Assembly: GCF_001183605.1 (NCBI RefSeq)
Contig: NZ_LFXJ01000005.1
Span: 1,709,004 to 1,773,003 of the forward strand
DNA: 64,000 bases
Direction: 5' to 3'
From: Lysinibacillus xylanilyticus
GTDB taxonomy: Bacteria > Bacillota > Bacilli > Bacillales_A > Planococcaceae
Position 1 is the first letter of the stretch; each line of letters opens with the position of its first letter. Position numbers and translations under genes: made by a program. The notes under the pieces were generated by a model. That model was not told the origin of the DNA. It saw only the letters and a program-made list of their open reading frames with translations, and did not search any database. Shown piece by piece: positions 62,047 to 64,000 of the stretch.

Positions 62047-62310
62047 TTATTCTTTATATTTACTTATTTGAAATTCCTGACTGCATTTCGTAATTTCTAA
62101 CGAGCATTCCGTTGATTTTATCATTCCTAACTTCTCATAATAAGGAACTAAGTCATTATCACAACACAAATCAATCATATATATATCGTCAAGCTCTTTT
62201 AACATTTGTTTGACTAATTCCTTGCCGATACCTTTACTTTTATACTCTGGCAAAACTTCAAGGAATGAAATGTAGGCAGATAGAACGCCATCGCTAATCG
62301 CTGTTTATTA
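62047..62310 (-). pseudogene. 5'-truncated GNAT acetyltransferase
   Basis: The minus strand encodes SDGVLSAYISFLEVLPEYKS with KGIGKELVKQM (the acetyl-CoA loop) and LVPYYEKLGMIKSTECSLEI. It stops at an in-frame TAA just upstream, so only the C-terminal 85 residues of a GNAT remain. A 68-residue product from an internal start would lack half of the fold. Confidence 0.7.
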
Positions 62311-62402
62311 AAATTTTAAATTTAATATAAAGAAACCTTCACAATCTTGAATTTACTCAAACTGTGAAGGTTCAAAATTTTTATAAGGTGAAATTCTCCC
62401 TA

Positions 62403-62726
62403 TCATGAACGAGGTATTAAAATTACCAAAACACCAATCAAACAAATGCCTGCTCCGACGAAATCCAAGATGTCTGGTTTTTTTCCGTCGATTCCCCAGC
62501 CCCATAAAATAGAAAGGACAATAAAGACACCTCCATAGGCTGCGTAGACTCTACCAAAGGTTGGGAAGGACTGAAAAGTGGCGACAACTCCATATAAAGC
62601 TAATGCAATCCCGCCAATAATACCCCAATAAAATGGTTTACCTTCTCTTAACCAAAGCCATATTAAATAGCCGCCCCCAATTTCGCCGATTCCTGCGAGG
62701 ATAAATAATAATGTAGCACCAATCAT
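62403..62726 (-). CDS. UPF0060/YnfA family membrane protein
   Basis: A 107-residue protein with four transmembrane helices and the YnfA hallmark sequences [40 protein letters not shown] and [17 protein letters not shown]. It is related to small multidrug resistance transporters; function is unknown. ATG at 62726 after AAAGAGTG is preferred, with GTG at 62735 as an alternative. Confidence 0.93.
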   Translation of the reverse strand: MIGATLLFILAGIGEIGGGYLIWLWLREGKPFYWGIIGGIALALYGVVATFQSFPTFGRVYAAYGGVFIVLSILWGWGIDGKKPDILDFVGAGICLIGVLVILIPRS

Positions 62727-62971
62727 TTTTTTCACTCTTTCTGTATATGTTTAAAAGGAAAATTGCATTATCTGTTCTATTATACATAAAAGCACGTTAC
62801 CATTAATGAAATCAAAAAATTCCGCTATTCTCCTGTGTAACGATGGGTAAGATATTTAAATGGAAGGATGCAAAATATTGAACGTTGATATCGCTATTAT
62901 GTTTTACTATACTCCTCTTACTTGTAACATAATTTTAGATATGTTGCAGTCTTTATAAGGCGCATCGTCAT

Positions 62972-64000
62972 TTATTTATACCAGCTTGGTTTTATATTAT
63001 TAAAATACTGATGCTCATCTAGGAAGATATTAATTCTATTTCTCATATTATCCATATCTTCTGGTATTGTTTTTAATGTCCATACAATTGTTGAAAATAC
63101 ACACATGGCTAAATATAAACTATACAAAGTCCAAAATTCATCACTTGGTTCTTTACCATTAAAATAACCTTTTATTTGACCAATGGAGAAAGGAACGCTA
63201 ATATTTCGTGTGAAAATACCGATTTTCAAAAATTCATGAATCGGATCACCCCAATCATATCTCCCAAAATCAATAATTCCTTTGAATTTCCCTTCCAGTA
63301 CAATTAAATTACTTGGGTGATAGTCATCATGCTGAAATATATTAGGGCGATTTTCCATCAACAACATATGATTATCTATAAATTGTAGGATTTTTTCATC
63401 TTGATCAATTTTTATTGGGCATGCTAGATAAGCCTCAACATAATTTTTTGCTATCAATTATGCTTCAGCATAATTGCGTCTGGAATCGGCTTTGTGCTTG
63501 CACAAAGAACTCATTTCCGATTCCATGACATCCGCCGGAGGCTTTAACTTCTTTCAGCGGATGTTTGGCCACCCGCTGAAAGAAGTTAAACTTTTTCGCG
63601 CATACCATGATTCTATATGTTTAGGTGCTTGTATCTTATGTAGGTTCAATAGTTCTTGTCCCGCTTCAAAACCTAATTGATATTGTTCTCTTTCTGTTAA
63701 TACTAACAATTCTTCTTCAACATCATTCCCATCCATTTAAGTGGTTACCATATAACCGTGATCTTGAATTTTTCCAATCTCACATGCTTTTATTGCTTTA
63801 TTTGTATAAGTCTCAACTGTCTTTAGTATTGCAAACTCCTTTTCTCTATCTTCAAATTGACTAATTGGGAAAAATCTTAGCATATATTTTTCATCGCTAT
63901 TTTTTAGAGAAATGAATTGTTCATAGGAGTTAAGAAATACTGTAAACGGTCCACTAATGGTTTGGCTTATTTTCGACATTAAACTATACATCTATAAACA
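62972..64000 (-). pseudogene. Aminoglycoside-phosphotransferase-like gene, split by a B repeat
   Basis: Three pieces in one order: an N-terminal kinase-like piece ending GYMVTT (63740 to the window edge), a middle piece VEEELLVLTEREQYQLGFEA..ESWYARK (63597-63736), and a C-terminal piece with NIFQHDDYHPSNLIVLEG catalytic loop and GIIDFGRYDWGDPIHEF metal loop (62972-63449). A TAA at 63737-63739 replaces an expected Trp codon, and a family B element separates pieces two and three. Inactive as a phosphotransferase. Confidence 0.85.
63450..63591 (+). repeat. Family B element inserted in a gene, with 5-bp target duplication
   Basis: Left palindrome CAATTATGCTTCAGCATAATTG-type, conserved CATGACATCCGCCGGAGGCT block, right palindrome CTTCTTTCAGCGG..CCGCTGAAAGAAG, ending GTTAAAC. 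TTTTT flanks both sides (63445-63449 and 63592-63596). Confidence 0.9.

Overview
The window is low-GC Firmicute chromosome. AGGAGG-type ribosome binding sites, frequent TTG starts, a SPOCS/CsxC-type spore protein, a YtaF-type sporulation protein and paralogues of many Bacillus gene families point to a spore-forming member of the Bacillaceae/Planococcaceae, most like Lysinibacillus or Solibacillus (inference; no rRNA gene is present). No tRNA, rRNA, prophage or CRISPR locus was seen.

Layout. 0-4 kb: end of an unknown gene, a Fur-box promoter driving a short C-rich candidate sRNA with its own terminator, then fumC, a spore-surface protein and a YdeI-like gene. 4.2-22.5 kb: an accessory region of mostly single, small, minus-strand genes (YmcC-like membrane protein, SDR, GNATs, VOC protein, DJ-1/PfpI with a WYL regulator, DUF2691, DUF3997 lipoprotein, TIGR04104 zinc protein, YjcQ-like protein, unknowns). 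They are separated by about 20 copies of one junction sequence with a CCGTTAG core and an AACTAAC/GTTAGTT inverted repeat; seven copies carry the same structured 69-70 bp block at the same position. This resembles a gene-cassette array but has no visible integrase, and it is the most interesting feature here. An IS110-family element sits in it. lepB and a membrane protein-aldehyde dehydrogenase-AraC operon interrupt it at 7.9-12.2 kb.

23-42 kb: GNAT/isochorismatase pair, copper-amine-oxidase-like surface protein, a 21-bp minisatellite, membrane GDPD phosphodiesterase, YtcJ amidohydrolase, bioY under a clear BirA operator, an ECF sigma/anti-sigma pair with its own ECF-type promoter, two lipoproteins, a TPR-GGDEF protein, a deletion scar fusing two broken genes, an MBL hydrolase, a SAP-domain protein, an OmpR-type two-component operon and a second 21-bp minisatellite.

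42-64 kb: phosphate transport (DUF47 protein plus Pit), TSUP transporter, NhaC antiporter, PhoX-type phosphatase, then a C4-dicarboxylate block (DcuS/MalK-type kinase, regulator, NAD-malic enzyme, an N-terminal remnant of a second malic enzyme, a KdgT-family permease), an LCP cell-wall ligase, an XRE-DUF1232 regulator, YtaF, a PPC-domain secreted protein, a PAS-GGDEF protein, YnfA, and an aminoglycoside-phosphotransferase-like pseudogene split by a mobile repeat. With fumC, the malic enzyme, malate-type sensor and transporter suggest active C4-acid metabolism.

Five repeat families recur: the junction core, the 69-bp block (A), a 110-170 bp element with a palindrome at each end (B), a short GAGCTGC..GCAACTC mini-unit (C), and a GCTGTTTTC..GATTGTTGCT unit (D). 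B is mobile: removing one copy plus a 5-bp duplication restores a gene's reading frame.
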